Shown here piece after piece: positions 44,566-53,524 of a stretch of DNA of 63,533 nucleotides (its first letter is position 1; each line of letters starts with the position of its first letter). A program made the translations under genes and the position numbers. The stretch is taken from assembly GCA_036480375.1 (NCBI GenBank), contig JAZGGI010000027.1, forward strand, positions 1 to 63,533, given 5' to 3'. The DNA comes from Candidatus Zixiibacteriota bacterium. Its GTDB lineage: Bacteria; Zixibacteria; MSB-5A5; GN15; JAAZOE01. A model generated the notes under the pieces. The model had not been told where the DNA came from and ran no database searches. It saw only the letters and a list, made by a program, of their open reading frames with translations.

Positions 44566-45708
44566 TTATTCCTGATCGGTGGAATCGTAAATTTCCGACT
44601 GTTGCCTTTCATAGTACAGTTCCAGGTCATCGGGCAAATCAGACCATAGGTGGATGATTACCGATTCCGGCTCATCGTTTCTGACGATATTGACATGAGC
44701 TCCGTCGGGAAGCTTGTTTAAAATCAAGGTGAATAGCGCTTTGATATTACGGGGCGCGGTTCCGTCGATATTTCTGATTAAATCATCGGTTCTCAGACCG
44801 GATACAAACGCCAGCTTAAAGCTATCAATTTCGACGACTCTGAAAAACCCGGAACGGTCCCGGGCAACCGAAAAGCCCAATTGCCCGCCGGGAGGAGCCT
44901 GAAGCTGATGGTCGCCCCATCCGGATTCCCGGGGCCGGGTAACGGGCGGACGGGTCAGGGCGACAAGGCGGGAACCGTAAGGTTCATTGGCTATATAACT
45001 GGCTAAGGTTGAATCCTCTGAAAGATGCCAGTTATCCCAGAAATAATTGAAAAACACTTCCTGCCCCGGTTCTCGTTTTTTCCAATGAGCCGATTTGAAA
45101 ACAGCCATCAAAGTATCGACGTTGGTAAAATCGGAAAGAGTTCTCAGGGCCAAAAGATTGGCCATATTGTCAAATCTTCGAGGCGTTTTACGCAATAACG
45201 GATGGCCGGCAATATAATAATTGCCGCTTCCCGGCAAAGACGCCTGGTCTAACAGTCTTTTAGCCAGTTGCCGGAACAGAGTCAAGTAATGAGACAAGCC
45301 CCGGGGCAGAGCGATTATACGATCGCCGTCTTTTTTACCAGCTAACGGTATCGTCATTGGGTTATGGTTAGCGTAATCGGGATAATATTTGACGAGATAT
45401 ATTTTGAACTCCGGCTCAACCCAGTTGATTCCGGCATAATAAGAAAGATAATATAGAACAATATCGCCCTGTTCCTCCCAGAATACTTTTAATGATTCGG
45501 CTACGGGAGTAATCGTTGAGCAAGCCCGAACGGCGTGCCTGCGGCTGTCATAATCATCGGGGAAAAGAGAAATCATGTAATCAAAATTATCGATGACCAT
45601 TTCCACGTCGGGGAGGTCGGTTGTCTGCGCCAATACCGATAGAGTTGACGGCGCAAGACAGACGGCCAATATTAATAAAATAATCTTAACGAAGGAATTA
45701 TCCCGCAT
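44566..45708 (-). CDS. Exported PDZ-domain protein
   Basis: 380 residues with a signal peptide (SFVKIILLILAVCLAPSTLS, then VLAQ). Residues about 270-355 form a PDZ domain: GQLGFSVARDRSGFFRVVEI, SGLRTDDLIRNIDGTAPRNI and HVNIVRNDEPESVIIHL. The middle part (60-260) has ALRTLSDFTNVDTLM and VFFNYFWDNWHLSEDSTLAS, reminiscent of peptidase-associated regions of the aspartyl or M1-like kind, but I see no HExxH. It is likely periplasmic. The neighbour at 45715 ends 6 nt before its start, so they are probably co-transcribed. Confidence 0.8.
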   Translation of the reverse strand: MRDNSFVKIILLILAVCLAPSTLSVLAQTTDLPDVEMVIDNFDYMISLFPDDYDSRRHAVRACSTITPVAESLKVFWEEQGDIVLYYLSYYAGINWVEPEFKIYLVKYYPDYANHNPMTIPLAGKKDGDRIIALPRGLSHYLTLFRQLAKRLLDQASLPGSGNYYIAGHPLLRKTPRRFDNMANLLALRTLSDFTNVDTLMAVFKSAHWKKREPGQEVFFNYFWDNWHLSEDSTLASYIANEPYGSRLVALTRPPVTRPRESGWGDHQLQAPPGGQLGFSVARDRSGFFRVVEIDSFKLAFVSGLRTDDLIRNIDGTAPRNIKALFTLILNKLPDGAHVNIVRNDEPESVIIHLWSDLPDDLELYYERQQSEIYDSTDQE

Positions 45709-45714
45709 GGTTAA

Positions 45715-46722
45715 TTATCCATTCTCAGGTGGTGGCGTCGTTTCCGGCGGTGGGGGTGGCGGAGGCGGATTATCGTCCGTGGAAGGTGGTGGCGGAGTCG
45801 ATGAAGTCTGTGGCGGAGCAGGCGCGTTTACCTGAATAGCCGCGACCGCCTGGGATAATCCTTTGAGTTGATAATACCATTCGGTAGTCATAAGATGCGT
45901 GGCCGACCCGGTAAAGCCGCTTATTACGAGGAGTATTATAAGCACCGTCGGGACGCCTATCAGGACTGCCAAAAGCCAGTTGACAAATCCGACGGCAATA
46001 AATGGAAGAACCATGAAAATTACAATAATCATGGCGGTTATGCCGATAGCGATGGATATTCCCAGATAGATGAGGGCGTAGAGAATCGATGGTCCCAGAT
46101 GGGATTTCCAGAGGGCGAAGCTGTCGCCGATTGAGTCGAAGACCTGTTTGTTTTCGATGACAATCATCCGTTCGGTGAGGGCCGCCGTGACTCCGATTAT
46201 AAAAATACCGACGATGAGCAGGGGGATTAATATAGCGAGAGATAAAAGTCCCAATCCGACATGAATTATAAACGTGCCGACCCCAATCATTATAAGTATA
46301 AATACAAAAGCGCCTCCGATTATCAGAGCCAGAAGCGATAAGCCGAAGAGAGGGAAGAATTTTTTAAGTCCGGTTGAGAGGGCGTTCGAAAACCGGTATT
46401 CCATATTACTTTTGATATCACGGGCGGCTCCGATTAATCCTCCGATTGATATCGTTCCCAATACCCAGAAAACGAGTACGAGAAGAAGAACAATTCCGGC
46501 GAGAGCCAGAATAAAGAGAGGATTATCAAAATCGAAATTCCTTAAATCAAAATCGCCGAAACGGTCCCAGCGTCCCCAATTGCCGATATCACCGCGTTCA
46601 AATTTGTCGGACAAATTGAAATATCCGCTGCCGCCTCCGGAAACAAACAAACCGAAGATCCAGAGAGATTTGTATTTCCAGGCCTGCTTGAATCCGGTCG
46701 CTATTATTTTTCCGTAATCCAT
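45715..46722 (-). CDS. Multi-pass membrane protein with proline-rich C-terminal tail
   Basis: 335 residues. About six hydrophobic helices, including PLFILALAGIVLLLVLVFWV, LSLLALIIGGAFVFILIMIG, VGLGLLSLAILIPLLIVGIF and MIVIFMVLPFIAVGFVNWLL, resembling glycerophosphodiesterase-type or DUF4013-like membrane domains. The final 35 residues are very proline-rich (TDDNPPPPPPPPETTPPPEN), likely a flexible cytoplasmic or periplasmic tail. It starts MDYGKIIATGFKQAWKYKSL. Function unknown; it precedes the PDZ gene by 6 nt. Confidence 0.75.
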   Translation of the reverse strand: MDYGKIIATGFKQAWKYKSLWIFGLFVSGGGSGYFNLSDKFERGDIGNWGRWDRFGDFDLRNFDFDNPLFILALAGIVLLLVLVFWVLGTISIGGLIGAARDIKSNMEYRFSNALSTGLKKFFPLFGLSLLALIIGGAFVFILIMIGVGTFIIHVGLGLLSLAILIPLLIVGIFIIGVTAALTERMIVIENKQVFDSIGDSFALWKSHLGPSILYALIYLGISIAIGITAMIIVIFMVLPFIAVGFVNWLLAVLIGVPTVLIILLVISGFTGSATHLMTTEWYYQLKGLSQAVAAIQVNAPAPPQTSSTPPPPSTDDNPPPPPPPPETTPPPENG

Positions 46723-47033
46723 AATATGTAACTACCTGTTTAAGGTTTAGCTGTCAATAAAAATCATAAACGCGCATGAGCCCCGCTGAGATTAATATAG
46801 CATATAGTAATCAGGTTTTTCAAGCCTTCTTTATGCTATAAGATATACTCATTGGGACGGGCAATATTCAATATAATTTGGAGAATGAATTTTAGGTTTG
46901 TCCGCTAATTTTTCCAAAACAAAAATACCTTTTGGCTGGAACCCGTCGGGCTCCAGCCCTACGAATGACGCATAATCGGAATCCGACCTGCCATACAGCG
47001 GATTTTTCAGCGGCTCCAGAAACTCAATAACCA
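46723..47033. other. Intergenic stretch with GGCTGGAACCCG hairpin
   Basis: 311 bp. A hairpin at 46934-46958 pairs GGCTGGAACCC with GGGCTCCAGCC around a 3-nt loop. A 61-codon minus-strand frame (46849-47034) passes through this palindrome and gives low-complexity text; I do not accept it as a gene. Otherwise AT-rich. Confidence 0.55.
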
Positions 47034-47768
47034 TTATTCATTATCATTTGTAGTTACGCAGTCATTGACGAAGAATTCAAATGGCGATTTTCCTTCTCCG
47101 AGTAACTTATCATAATTCTGAAGTGCCTTTATAAATTCTTTTCTTTTTTCTCCGGTGATCATATTAAGCATTTGCGTTTCCCAATAAGTTGCGGGGGAAT
47201 TATCTTTGATATGCGCGACAAGGTTAAGGATAAACATACCAGCCGGAGATTTAGCCAACGCTGATTTATTTTCTTCAGTTAAGAAATCATCTAAAGCCAG
47301 CCCAATAAAATGCACGAGACCGTAAATTGAATTGTGCTTGTCATGCTCTTCAGGAGACATATAGATAAATTCATTATTGCCACGTGATAAAAAATCAATA
47401 ATTTTCTCATCGGGAGTACCTATTACAATATCTCCATGAAGACCAAAATGTTTACACTTGAGGCGGGAAAGTTCTTTTTCAGCCGCGACCCGCGCCGAAC
47501 AAACATCAATTGCGATAGTATCCGGTCGAACGTATTTATTGATTTTTGTAATTACATTGCCAAGGGCGTTAATCGGCACAGAAAGCAATAGATAGTCAGC
47601 GGAACTAATGGCAGTTTCAAAATTGTCGATTAGCCTGGCGCCGGTTTGTTCAACTTCTTCTCTAATATTACATGTAGATATAACACCAACTTCAAAAGCA
47701 TTACTAAACAACTTCGCGTAATGCTTCCCCATCTTTCCGAATCCAATAATGATTAACTTACTCTTCAT
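47034..47768 (-). CDS. Prephenate dehydrogenase-like protein (TyrA-like)
   Basis: 244 residues from ATG 47768 with AAAGGA 6 nt upstream. The NAD(P)-binding start KLIIIGFGKMGKHYAKLFSN, ADYLLLSVPINALGNVITKI, KYVRPDTIAIDVCSARVAAE and KHFGLHGDIVIG fit prephenate or arogenate dehydrogenases. The usual HPM(F/A)G motif is replaced by LHGDIVIG, so the activity is less sure; a related NAD-dependent oxidoreductase is possible. It comes last in a run of kds and acyltransferase genes, 16 nt after the acyltransferase stop. Confidence 0.72.
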   Translation of the reverse strand: MKSKLIIIGFGKMGKHYAKLFSNAFEVGVISTCNIREEVEQTGARLIDNFETAISSADYLLLSVPINALGNVITKINKYVRPDTIAIDVCSARVAAEKELSRLKCKHFGLHGDIVIGTPDEKIIDFLSRGNNEFIYMSPEEHDKHNSIYGLVHFIGLALDDFLTEENKSALAKSPAGMFILNLVAHIKDNSPATYWETQMLNMITGEKRKEFIKALQNYDKLLGEGKSPFEFFVNDCVTTNDNE

Positions 47769-47784
47769 GTTCAATCCTTTATTG

Positions 47785-48714
47785 CTAGCCTTTCAGCGAC
47801 CTCAAAAACTCAAGATCATTCACTTCTGGGCGGGTGTGCCAGCGGTTGTGCATCCAGATCCATTGGTCAGGGTGGCGGCGGATAATTTTCTCGATCTCTT
47901 TTGTCATGCGGCCGGTAATTTTATAAATATTTTCCCGGGTCCGTTCGCGCGATTCGATTGTTAATTCTTCGCCGATGACGATTTTGTATTTGCCTCTCGG
48001 GAACGACAAACAGAATATCGGCAAAAAGGCGGCTCCCGATACAAGGCCCAGTTGAGTCGGGCCGATGGGAGTTTTGGCCAGACGTCCAAAAAACGGAGTC
48101 AGCTCCCCGCCGACGCGAAACGAATCGGTGTCAATAAGAAAGCCGATGGCGTAATTGTCTTTGAGAAACCTTAAAATATCGCGAGGCGAGTCGTCAGTGC
48201 GGATATTTACGATATCCATGGCCGTGCGGTTGGCGATCAACATCTCATCGAGACGTTTATCGTATAATTCCCTCCCGATGACAGCCGCTTTATAACCTGA
48301 CTGCGCCACCCAGGCGGCAAGAAGCTCGAAATTGCCGATATGCCCGGTAAATGCGACGATGCCTTTTCCTTTCTGATATGCTTTCTTGAGATTCTCTTCC
48401 CCGACGATTTCGATATTGGGCCGCATCTGGGTTTGATAATACCGGCGCATGCGCATATCTTCAAGAGCGGCCCGCCCGAACGTCTGAAAACATAACCGGG
48501 CGATTTCTTTTTTTCGGTGATAGCTTAAGCTATTCCCGTATGCTCGATCCAGATTGAGAAGTGTTTTATGCCGTTCTTTTTTGATGAGACAATACGCGAT
48601 CATCCCCAGCAGTTCGCCGAGGAAAAGAGTTATAAATCGCGGGAGAAAATTTATCAGCCAAAAAAGAATACGGGCGCTGAAAAAAACAATATTGTTTTTG
48701 AGTTTATTCGCCAC
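47785..48714 (-). CDS. Lipid A biosynthesis-type acyltransferase (LpxL/HtrB family)
   Basis: 309 residues. N-terminal membrane anchor (FFSARILFWLINFLPRFITL). The catalytic HX4E motif is GHIGNFE (His125, Glu130), followed by AAVIGRELYDKRLDEMLIAN, IGFLIDTDS, VGGELTPFFGRLAKTPIGP and PDQWIWMHNRWHTRPE, all as in the lysophospholipid acyltransferase family of lipid A late acylation. It adds a secondary acyl chain to lipid A. The gene follows kdsD closely (17 nt), in line with LPS synthesis. Confidence 0.92.
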   Translation of the reverse strand: MANKLKNNIVFFSARILFWLINFLPRFITLFLGELLGMIAYCLIKKERHKTLLNLDRAYGNSLSYHRKKEIARLCFQTFGRAALEDMRMRRYYQTQMRPNIEIVGEENLKKAYQKGKGIVAFTGHIGNFELLAAWVAQSGYKAAVIGRELYDKRLDEMLIANRTAMDIVNIRTDDSPRDILRFLKDNYAIGFLIDTDSFRVGGELTPFFGRLAKTPIGPTQLGLVSGAAFLPIFCLSFPRGKYKIVIGEELTIESRERTRENIYKITGRMTKEIEKIIRRHPDQWIWMHNRWHTRPEVNDLEFLRSLKG

Positions 48715-48731
48715 GGGAAATCACCGAAACC

Positions 48732-49691
48732 TCACACCAGTTTCGATTGCAGGATATCATGCAGATGTATTATTCCAACCGGCCGGTTATCGTCATCGAC
48801 CGCAACCAGGGCCGTGATTTTGTATTTTTCGCACATCGCCAGGACCGTATCGAGAAGGGCGTCAGCCGAAATCGTTTTGGGATTTTCGGACATCATTTGT
48901 GAAATCGCCATTTCCATAAAGCCATTGCCTTTTTCCGATATGCGACGCAGATCGCCGTCGGTGAAGATACCCGCCAGCTTACCGTCGTCATCGACAATCA
49001 CGGCTGTGCCGAGCATCCCCTGCGACATCGCAATGAGCGTTTCCTGCACGGTTGCCGATTTTTTGACCATTGGGATTTTGTCGCCGGTATGCATCAAATC
49101 GGAAACCCGGAGCAGAAGCCTCCGTCCCAGCGATCCCCCGGGATGAAGCTGCGCAAAATCATCCTGAGTGAATCCTCGCTGTTCGAGAAGTACGACCGCC
49201 AAGGCATCCCCCATGACTCCCGCCGCGGTGGCCGATGAGGTCGGAACAAGATTGTTGGAACAGGCTTCGTTGGGTACCGAGCAATCGATAACAATATCGG
49301 CCCTCTGAGCCAGAGGCGAATCGGTCTCGCCGGTCAGGACGATAATTTTAATACCCAGCCTTTTGAAGGCCGGGATAATATGATGCAACTCTTCCGTACC
49401 GCCCGATTTGGATATGGCGATAACGATATCCTGTTTGGTAACGATCCCCAAGTCGCCGTGGATGGCCTCGGCCGGATGGAGAAATATAGCCGGAGTACCG
49501 GTCGATGAAAACGTCGCCGCGATTTTCTTACCGATTATTCCCGATTTGCCCATGCCGGTCACGATCACCCGTCCGGATGTTTCGAGAATGGCTTTGACTG
49601 CCCGTTCGAAATTTTCATCCAACCGCTCAACTAGGCCGGCGATGGCTTGAGATTCCTTGGTAATAACATCTTTGGCGGTTTTGAGAATCAT
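48732..49691 (-). CDS. kdsD: Arabinose-5-phosphate isomerase (KdsD/KpsF type)
   Basis: 319 residues: an N-terminal SIS domain (VIVTGMGKSGIIGKKIAATF, STGTPAIFLHPAEAIHGDLG, ISKSGGTEEL, VPTSSATAAGVMGDALAVVL) and two CBS domains (VSDLMHTGDKIPMVKKSATV; AISQMMSENPKTISADALLD). It converts ribulose 5-phosphate to arabinose 5-phosphate, the first step to Kdo. It overlaps kdsC by 4 nt, so the two are translated together. Confidence 0.95.
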   Translation of the reverse strand: MILKTAKDVITKESQAIAGLVERLDENFERAVKAILETSGRVIVTGMGKSGIIGKKIAATFSSTGTPAIFLHPAEAIHGDLGIVTKQDIVIAISKSGGTEELHHIIPAFKRLGIKIIVLTGETDSPLAQRADIVIDCSVPNEACSNNLVPTSSATAAGVMGDALAVVLLEQRGFTQDDFAQLHPGGSLGRRLLLRVSDLMHTGDKIPMVKKSATVQETLIAMSQGMLGTAVIVDDDGKLAGIFTDGDLRRISEKGNGFMEMAISQMMSENPKTISADALLDTVLAMCEKYKITALVAVDDDNRPVGIIHLHDILQSKLV

Positions 49692-50239
49692 TTCGTAAAA
49701 TAATCAACCGGTTTTTTACCGATCGCCTTGAAATACAGTTCGATAATTTCCCTCACGGCTCCCTGCCCGCCGTTGTTTTTGGTAATGTAGTCGGCGACGG
49801 CAATAAGGTTGTCATGAGCCGACGCTACCGCAATTCCAATTCCGGCGGCCTGGGCCAGGGTCACGTCCATAATATCGTTACCGATAAATACTGTTTGTTT
49901 GAGATCAAAACCAAGCTTTTTCTTTTTCAAATATTCTCCGACGATGCGAGCTTTGTCACCATGAGCCTGAATGACGTGTTTGATTTTTAAATCTTTCATG
50001 CGCGAAGTCGTAGCCGGAGAGGGGCGGTTGGACATAATCATTATCTCGAGTCCCGAGCGCATCGCCAGAACCATCGACAGCCCATCGCCGATATGGAATT
50101 TCTTGAGTTCAAAGCCGTCGGGACCCATATAAATATGATCGTCGGTCAAAACGCCGTCAACGTCGAGAATGAGGGCCTTGACCTTCTTGAAACGCTCCAT
50201 CAATTGCCGTTTGGCCAGGTATTTCTTTTTGGTCGGCAT
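49688..50239 (-). CDS. kdsC: 3-deoxy-manno-octulosonate-8-phosphatase KdsC
   Basis: 183 residues, HAD-family size for KdsC. ALILDVDGVLTDDHIYMGPD carries the nucleophile Asp26 and Asp28; EIMIMSNRPSPATTSRM, HGDKARIVGEYLKKK, QTVFIGNDIMDVTLAQAAGI complete the motifs, ending YITKNNGGQGAVREIIELYF. It removes the phosphate from Kdo 8-phosphate. It lies between kdsA (0-nt gap) and kdsD. Confidence 0.95.
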   Translation of the reverse strand: MPTKKKYLAKRQLMERFKKVKALILDVDGVLTDDHIYMGPDGFELKKFHIGDGLSMVLAMRSGLEIMIMSNRPSPATTSRMKDLKIKHVIQAHGDKARIVGEYLKKKKLGFDLKQTVFIGNDIMDVTLAQAAGIGIAVASAHDNLIAVADYITKNNGGQGAVREIIELYFKAIGKKPVDYFTK

Positions 50240-51037
50240 CTATTTTCCAATAATCTCCAGAATCTGTTTCAATAATCGGGGCATCTGGTCGAGGGGCAAT
50301 TGCGTGGCCGCGTCCGATTTGGCCCGCGACGGTTCGGGGTGAGTTTCGACAAACAGACCATCGATTCCAACTGCGGCGGCGGCCCGGGCAAGGGTGACAA
50401 TAAACTGCTTGTCGCCTCCCGAATAAGTTCCCATCCCGCCGGGACGCTGCACCGAGTGAGTGGCGTCATAAACGACCGGATACCCGAAACTTCTCATAAT
50501 TTCAATCGACCGAAAATCGACGACGAGGTTGTTGTAACCGAAAGTCGTTCCACGTTCGGTCAGCATGATTTTTTTACCGTTTTCCCCAACTCCCTTTTCG
50601 GCGGCTTCTTTCATATTTTCCGGCGAGAGAAACTGCCCCTTTTTTATATTGACCCATTTGCCGGTCGCGGCCGCCGCCCGGATAAGTTCAGTCTGACGGC
50701 ACAAAAAGGCCGGAATCTGAAGGACATCGATGTTTTTGGCCAGTTCAATCTCGTTCGTTTCATGAATATCGGTCAAAACAGGGAGGTCGAACTTCGTCCG
50801 GACTTTTTCGAGAATGGCTATCGCTTCGTCGTCACCGATTGAGGCAAACGACTTACCCGATGTGCGGTTGGCTTTGCGGTATGATGATTTATATATTAAC
50901 GGAAGCTTGAGCTTTTCGCATAGATTTTTGAGATATTCGGCCGTCTCGAATGTCGTCTTTTCGTCTTCGACGACACAATTCCCGGCAATGAGAAAAAAAA
51001 TTTCCCCGATTCCAATTTTATTAATCATTTCATCCAT
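50240..51037 (-). CDS. kdsA: 3-deoxy-8-phosphooctulonate synthase KdsA
   Basis: 265 residues (start 51037 or 51028). FFLIAGNCVVEDEKTTFETA, PLIYKSSYRKANRTSGKSFA, VLTDIHETNEIELAKNIDVL, IPAFLCRQTELIRAAAATGK, KKGQFLSPENMK, LTERGTTFGYNNLVVDFRSI and PVVYDATHSVQRPG are all standard KdsA segments. It condenses arabinose 5-phosphate with phosphoenolpyruvate. First gene of the kdsA-kdsC-kdsD-acyltransferase run. Confidence 0.95.
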   Translation of the reverse strand: MDEMINKIGIGEIFFLIAGNCVVEDEKTTFETAEYLKNLCEKLKLPLIYKSSYRKANRTSGKSFASIGDDEAIAILEKVRTKFDLPVLTDIHETNEIELAKNIDVLQIPAFLCRQTELIRAAAATGKWVNIKKGQFLSPENMKEAAEKGVGENGKKIMLTERGTTFGYNNLVVDFRSIEIMRSFGYPVVYDATHSVQRPGGMGTYSGGDKQFIVTLARAAAAVGIDGLFVETHPEPSRAKSDAATQLPLDQMPRLLKQILEIIGK

Positions 51038-51087
51038 AGATGGGAAATATATAAGTATTGTCTCCGATGGGCAAGCGGGAAAGCCCC

Positions 51088-52002
51088 TTATTCAAATGGT
51101 GGAATTTCGATATTGCTTGAAGATAGTGCTTTCTTTTGCAGACTAAAATTATCTAATTCATTCTTAAAATCCTCATATAGAATAACTCTATCTTCTAAAT
51201 ATTCGCACCCAGAATTGTTGACCGTGTCGGCAAAGCTCTTGTCCGAAGTGACGATATAATCACATAGATCTAGATAAACCGTTTGCACGATATCGCAATA
51301 ATCACTTTCTCTTGGCCTTTTTCGCCTATCCGGTCTCAGATACTTCTTGAATAGATTGGCGCAGGAATACTTAAAATAAGTAAGACCCCGCAATTTGGTT
51401 TCAATTTGATCTATAGAATAATTATCTTTCAAAGACTCTAAACCAAAGTGCTTAATCCCCTCAAGTAAAAAGGTTTTTCTCATACAATTCATAAATATTC
51501 GTGATTTGATAATTGAATGTTGTTCTTTCTTTGCCAAATGATCAATATTCTTAAGTCGATTCTCGATGTAATTTATTGAAAAGCGGTGGTTCTCCTTTAA
51601 TTTGAAAGCTATTTCATTTTGTAAAGCCTCAAATTGTTTTTTGAAGTTCGCATAATTTGTGCAAATACTTAGTCTCCTAAATATTTGTAGCCAATTTTTC
51701 CCTTTTTCCTGTGTTTCATTAATTGATGATAAGTGTGCTGTATTTCTCAAATGTATTGCCGTATCAGGAAATATATGCTTATTGCATAATTCAGATGCTC
51801 GCCTGACATTAATTTGCATTTTCTCAAAAGCTTTAACGGAATTTATTCCTTTTATTGTTTCAAAAAAGACAACAGGTATAAAATGTAAGCATAATATTTT
51901 TTCATCATGAAGTTTTCTGATTTTACCCAATATAATTTGATATTCACTATCATTCTTAGTCATTGAAGATAGAGCATTTGTATCAATTGAAATAATAATC
52001 AT
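51088..52002 (-). CDS. PIN-like domain protein of unknown function
   Basis: 304 residues, clearly more AT-rich than the kds genes beside it. The N-terminus IIISIDTNALSSM has the first acidic residue of a PIN fold; near the C-terminus RPRESDYCDIVQTVYLDLCD followed by YIVTSDKSFADTVNNS supplies more acidic residues in the order expected for PIN-like nucleases. The middle 180 residues are helical and unassigned. No antitoxin-like partner is adjacent. It could be an RNase or a stand-alone defence or accessory gene. Repeat-rich DNA lies directly upstream. Confidence 0.65.
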   Translation of the reverse strand: MIIISIDTNALSSMTKNDSEYQIILGKIRKLHDEKILCLHFIPVVFFETIKGINSVKAFEKMQINVRRASELCNKHIFPDTAIHLRNTAHLSSINETQEKGKNWLQIFRRLSICTNYANFKKQFEALQNEIAFKLKENHRFSINYIENRLKNIDHLAKKEQHSIIKSRIFMNCMRKTFLLEGIKHFGLESLKDNYSIDQIETKLRGLTYFKYSCANLFKKYLRPDRRKRPRESDYCDIVQTVYLDLCDYIVTSDKSFADTVNNSGCEYLEDRVILYEDFKNELDNFSLQKKALSSSNIEIPPFE

Positions 52003-52056
52003 AGATTAATGTAAAATAGATCGGATGACATTTGTCAATCACATTTTTATACATCC

Positions 52057-52126
52057 GGTGGCCCAATCGACCGGTTGCCCGCCCGAACCGGTCTTTGCCT
52101 GGTTCGGGTGGGTTCCCGCTGGGAGC
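52057..52126 (+). repeat. Hairpin repeat with GGTGGCCCA flank, copy C
   Basis: Begins GGTGGCCCA, holds an 8-bp hairpin (CCCGAACC / GGTTCGGG, loop 11 nt), and ends GGTGGGTTCCCGCTGGGAGC. Outer parts match 24576-24620 (minus strand), while the hairpin differs. Confidence 0.65.
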
Positions 52127-52238
52127 GTCAGCAATTATCTTGTCTGTTTGCCATTAAATCTGAAATTCTCCTCAAAGATGAAAGTAATTAACAGATTTTA
52201 TCAAAAGAGGATTTATGCCAAAAAACTCCGATCATCTA

Positions 52239-52320
52239 CGCGACAACCGAGAACAGGCCTTCGCCTGTCATTCCCGAGAGTGAAGCCCCTTGAAGGGCGA
52301 AACGAGTCGGGAATCCAGAG
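52239..52320 (+). repeat. Dispersed repeat of ATTCCCG...CGGGAATCCAGAG type, copy B
   Basis: Starts CGCGACAACCGAGAACAGGC, includes CCTTCGCCTGTCATTCCCGA and ends AACGAGTCGGGAATCCAGAG. Close to 24092-24175 apart from the variable core. Confidence 0.75.
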
Positions 52321-52425
52321 AAAGTTCAAACCATCTGGATACCCGCCTGCGCGGGTATGACAATAAAAACACTAAGGTAGAATAAAATAAATGATTAACT
52401 TCTCGGCAAAAGTTCAGATAAATTA

Positions 52426-52456
52426 CGCGACAGCCGAAAACAGGCCTTCGCCTGTC
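52426..52456 (+). repeat. AGGCCTTCGCCTG repeat, copy C
   Basis: CGCGACAGCCGAAAACAGGC followed by CTTCGCCTGTC; same unit as the start of the repeat at 52239, and the reverse complement of 24262-24292. Confidence 0.75.
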
Positions 52457-52459
52457 GTA

Positions 52460-52515
52460 ATCACCACCGATTTGATATGACCCAAAACGTTAATCTGAGG
52501 AAACAAACCCATTTT
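52460..52515 (-). repeat. 56-bp repeat, partner of 24353-24408
   Basis: Reverse-complement match of about 53 of 56 bases to 24353-24408. Directly adjacent to the AGGCCTTCGCCTG unit. Confidence 0.8.
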
Positions 52516-52524
52516 TCGGTTCGT

Positions 52525-53412
52525 CTATGTTTTCTCCTTCAACATGAACCGCAGGCCGAGGATGATTAAAACAGTGCTGGAGATGGTTACAAGGGTAATC
52601 GGTTCGTCGAAGAATACCAAAGCCAGAAACGAGACAAAAATCGGAACCAAACTATAGACAAACGACGAGGTGCGGGTAGGGCCGATTTGCTCGATGCTGA
52701 GATTATATAAAAGGTACCCAATAGCCGAGGCGACAATACCCATATACAAAATCGAATAGATTGCTGTCGCCGATAATGTCAATACCTGTTGATAGGCGTT
52801 TTCGAATAAAGAAAGAGGCAAAAGAATAATCACACCCCACATCGCCGAATAAAAAGTTATCGCGAATCCGGAGTATCTTTGAATCAATTTTTTGGTGATG
52901 AGAGCATAAACTGTCCAACTTAGAACAGCGCAAAACATCAATAGATCGCCTCTATTGAAATCCATCCCGGTCAGGATTGAAAGATGTCCTTTTGTTATAA
53001 GCAACATCACGCCCGCAAGCGAAATCAATATGCCGATGTAATTGGATAAACGCAGTCTCTCTTTGAGAAATACGGCGGCGGCGATGCCGATAACTACCGG
53101 ACCGAAGGCGTTAATGATGGCGGTGTTGGCAATTGCCGTATAACGCAGGGCAATATAGAAAAAGAAATGATACCCGATGACGCCGGTCAGCCCCAGAATG
53201 GCCATCAGGATATGGTCTCGTGCGGATACTTTTAGAGATGTGGTTTTATATTTGAAAATGAAGAGAGAGAGAAACAAAAAGGCAATTATGTATCGAATCA
53301 ATGTGATTGTCAGGGGCGGCAATTCGTAAATGGCATATTTACCGGCGATAAAACTTCCCGCAAAGGTCAGCGAGGTAAAAATCGGCAAAGATATTTTTCG
53401 GTAATCGGCCAT
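52525..53412 (-). CDS. EamA/DMT-superfamily transporter
   Basis: 295 residues from ATG 53412; a longer frame to 53469 would run into the terminator of the upstream gene. About ten hydrophobic helices in two EamA repeats: FTSLTFAGSFIAGKYAIYEL, TLIRYIIAFLFLSLFIF, YIGILISLAGVMLLITKG, then WTVYALITKKLIQRYSG and SFVYSLVPIFVSFLALVFFD. It is a likely exporter of small metabolites; the substrate is unknown. Confidence 0.9.
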   Translation of the reverse strand: MADYRKISLPIFTSLTFAGSFIAGKYAIYELPPLTITLIRYIIAFLFLSLFIFKYKTTSLKVSARDHILMAILGLTGVIGYHFFFYIALRYTAIANTAIINAFGPVVIGIAAAVFLKERLRLSNYIGILISLAGVMLLITKGHLSILTGMDFNRGDLLMFCAVLSWTVYALITKKLIQRYSGFAITFYSAMWGVIILLPLSLFENAYQQVLTLSATAIYSILYMGIVASAIGYLLYNLSIEQIGPTRTSSFVYSLVPIFVSFLALVFFDEPITLVTISSTVLIILGLRFMLKEKT

Positions 53413-53470
53413 CCCGCGAAGATATATCGAATGACGGCGAAATACAATGGCAAGCTTTTTGGCATCCAAT

Positions 53471-53503
53471 AAAAAAACCGGAAAATAGTTTTCCGGTTTT
53501 TGA
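53471..53503 (-). terminator. Intrinsic terminator after the ankyrin/PD40 gene
   Basis: On the minus strand AAAAACCGGAAAA, loop CTA, TTTTCCGGTTTTT followed by more T. It lies 22 bp past the stop at 53525. Confidence 0.9.
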
Positions 53504-53524
53504 GATTGCTATATTAAAATCACA

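Larger units (their letters stand above)
52003..52524. other. Repeat-rich intergenic region
   Basis: 522 bp without a gene, made of four dispersed repeat modules also found near 24 kb and 4 kb, plus a palindrome TACCCGC/GCGGGTA at 52340-52357. Confidence 0.75.

Noticed and set aside
46849-47034. 61-codon minus-strand frame overlapping the TyrA-like stop
   Set aside because: It runs through a GGCTGGAACCCG palindrome, has no family likeness, and its start only overlaps the stop of the upstream gene; more likely a repeat-containing spacer.
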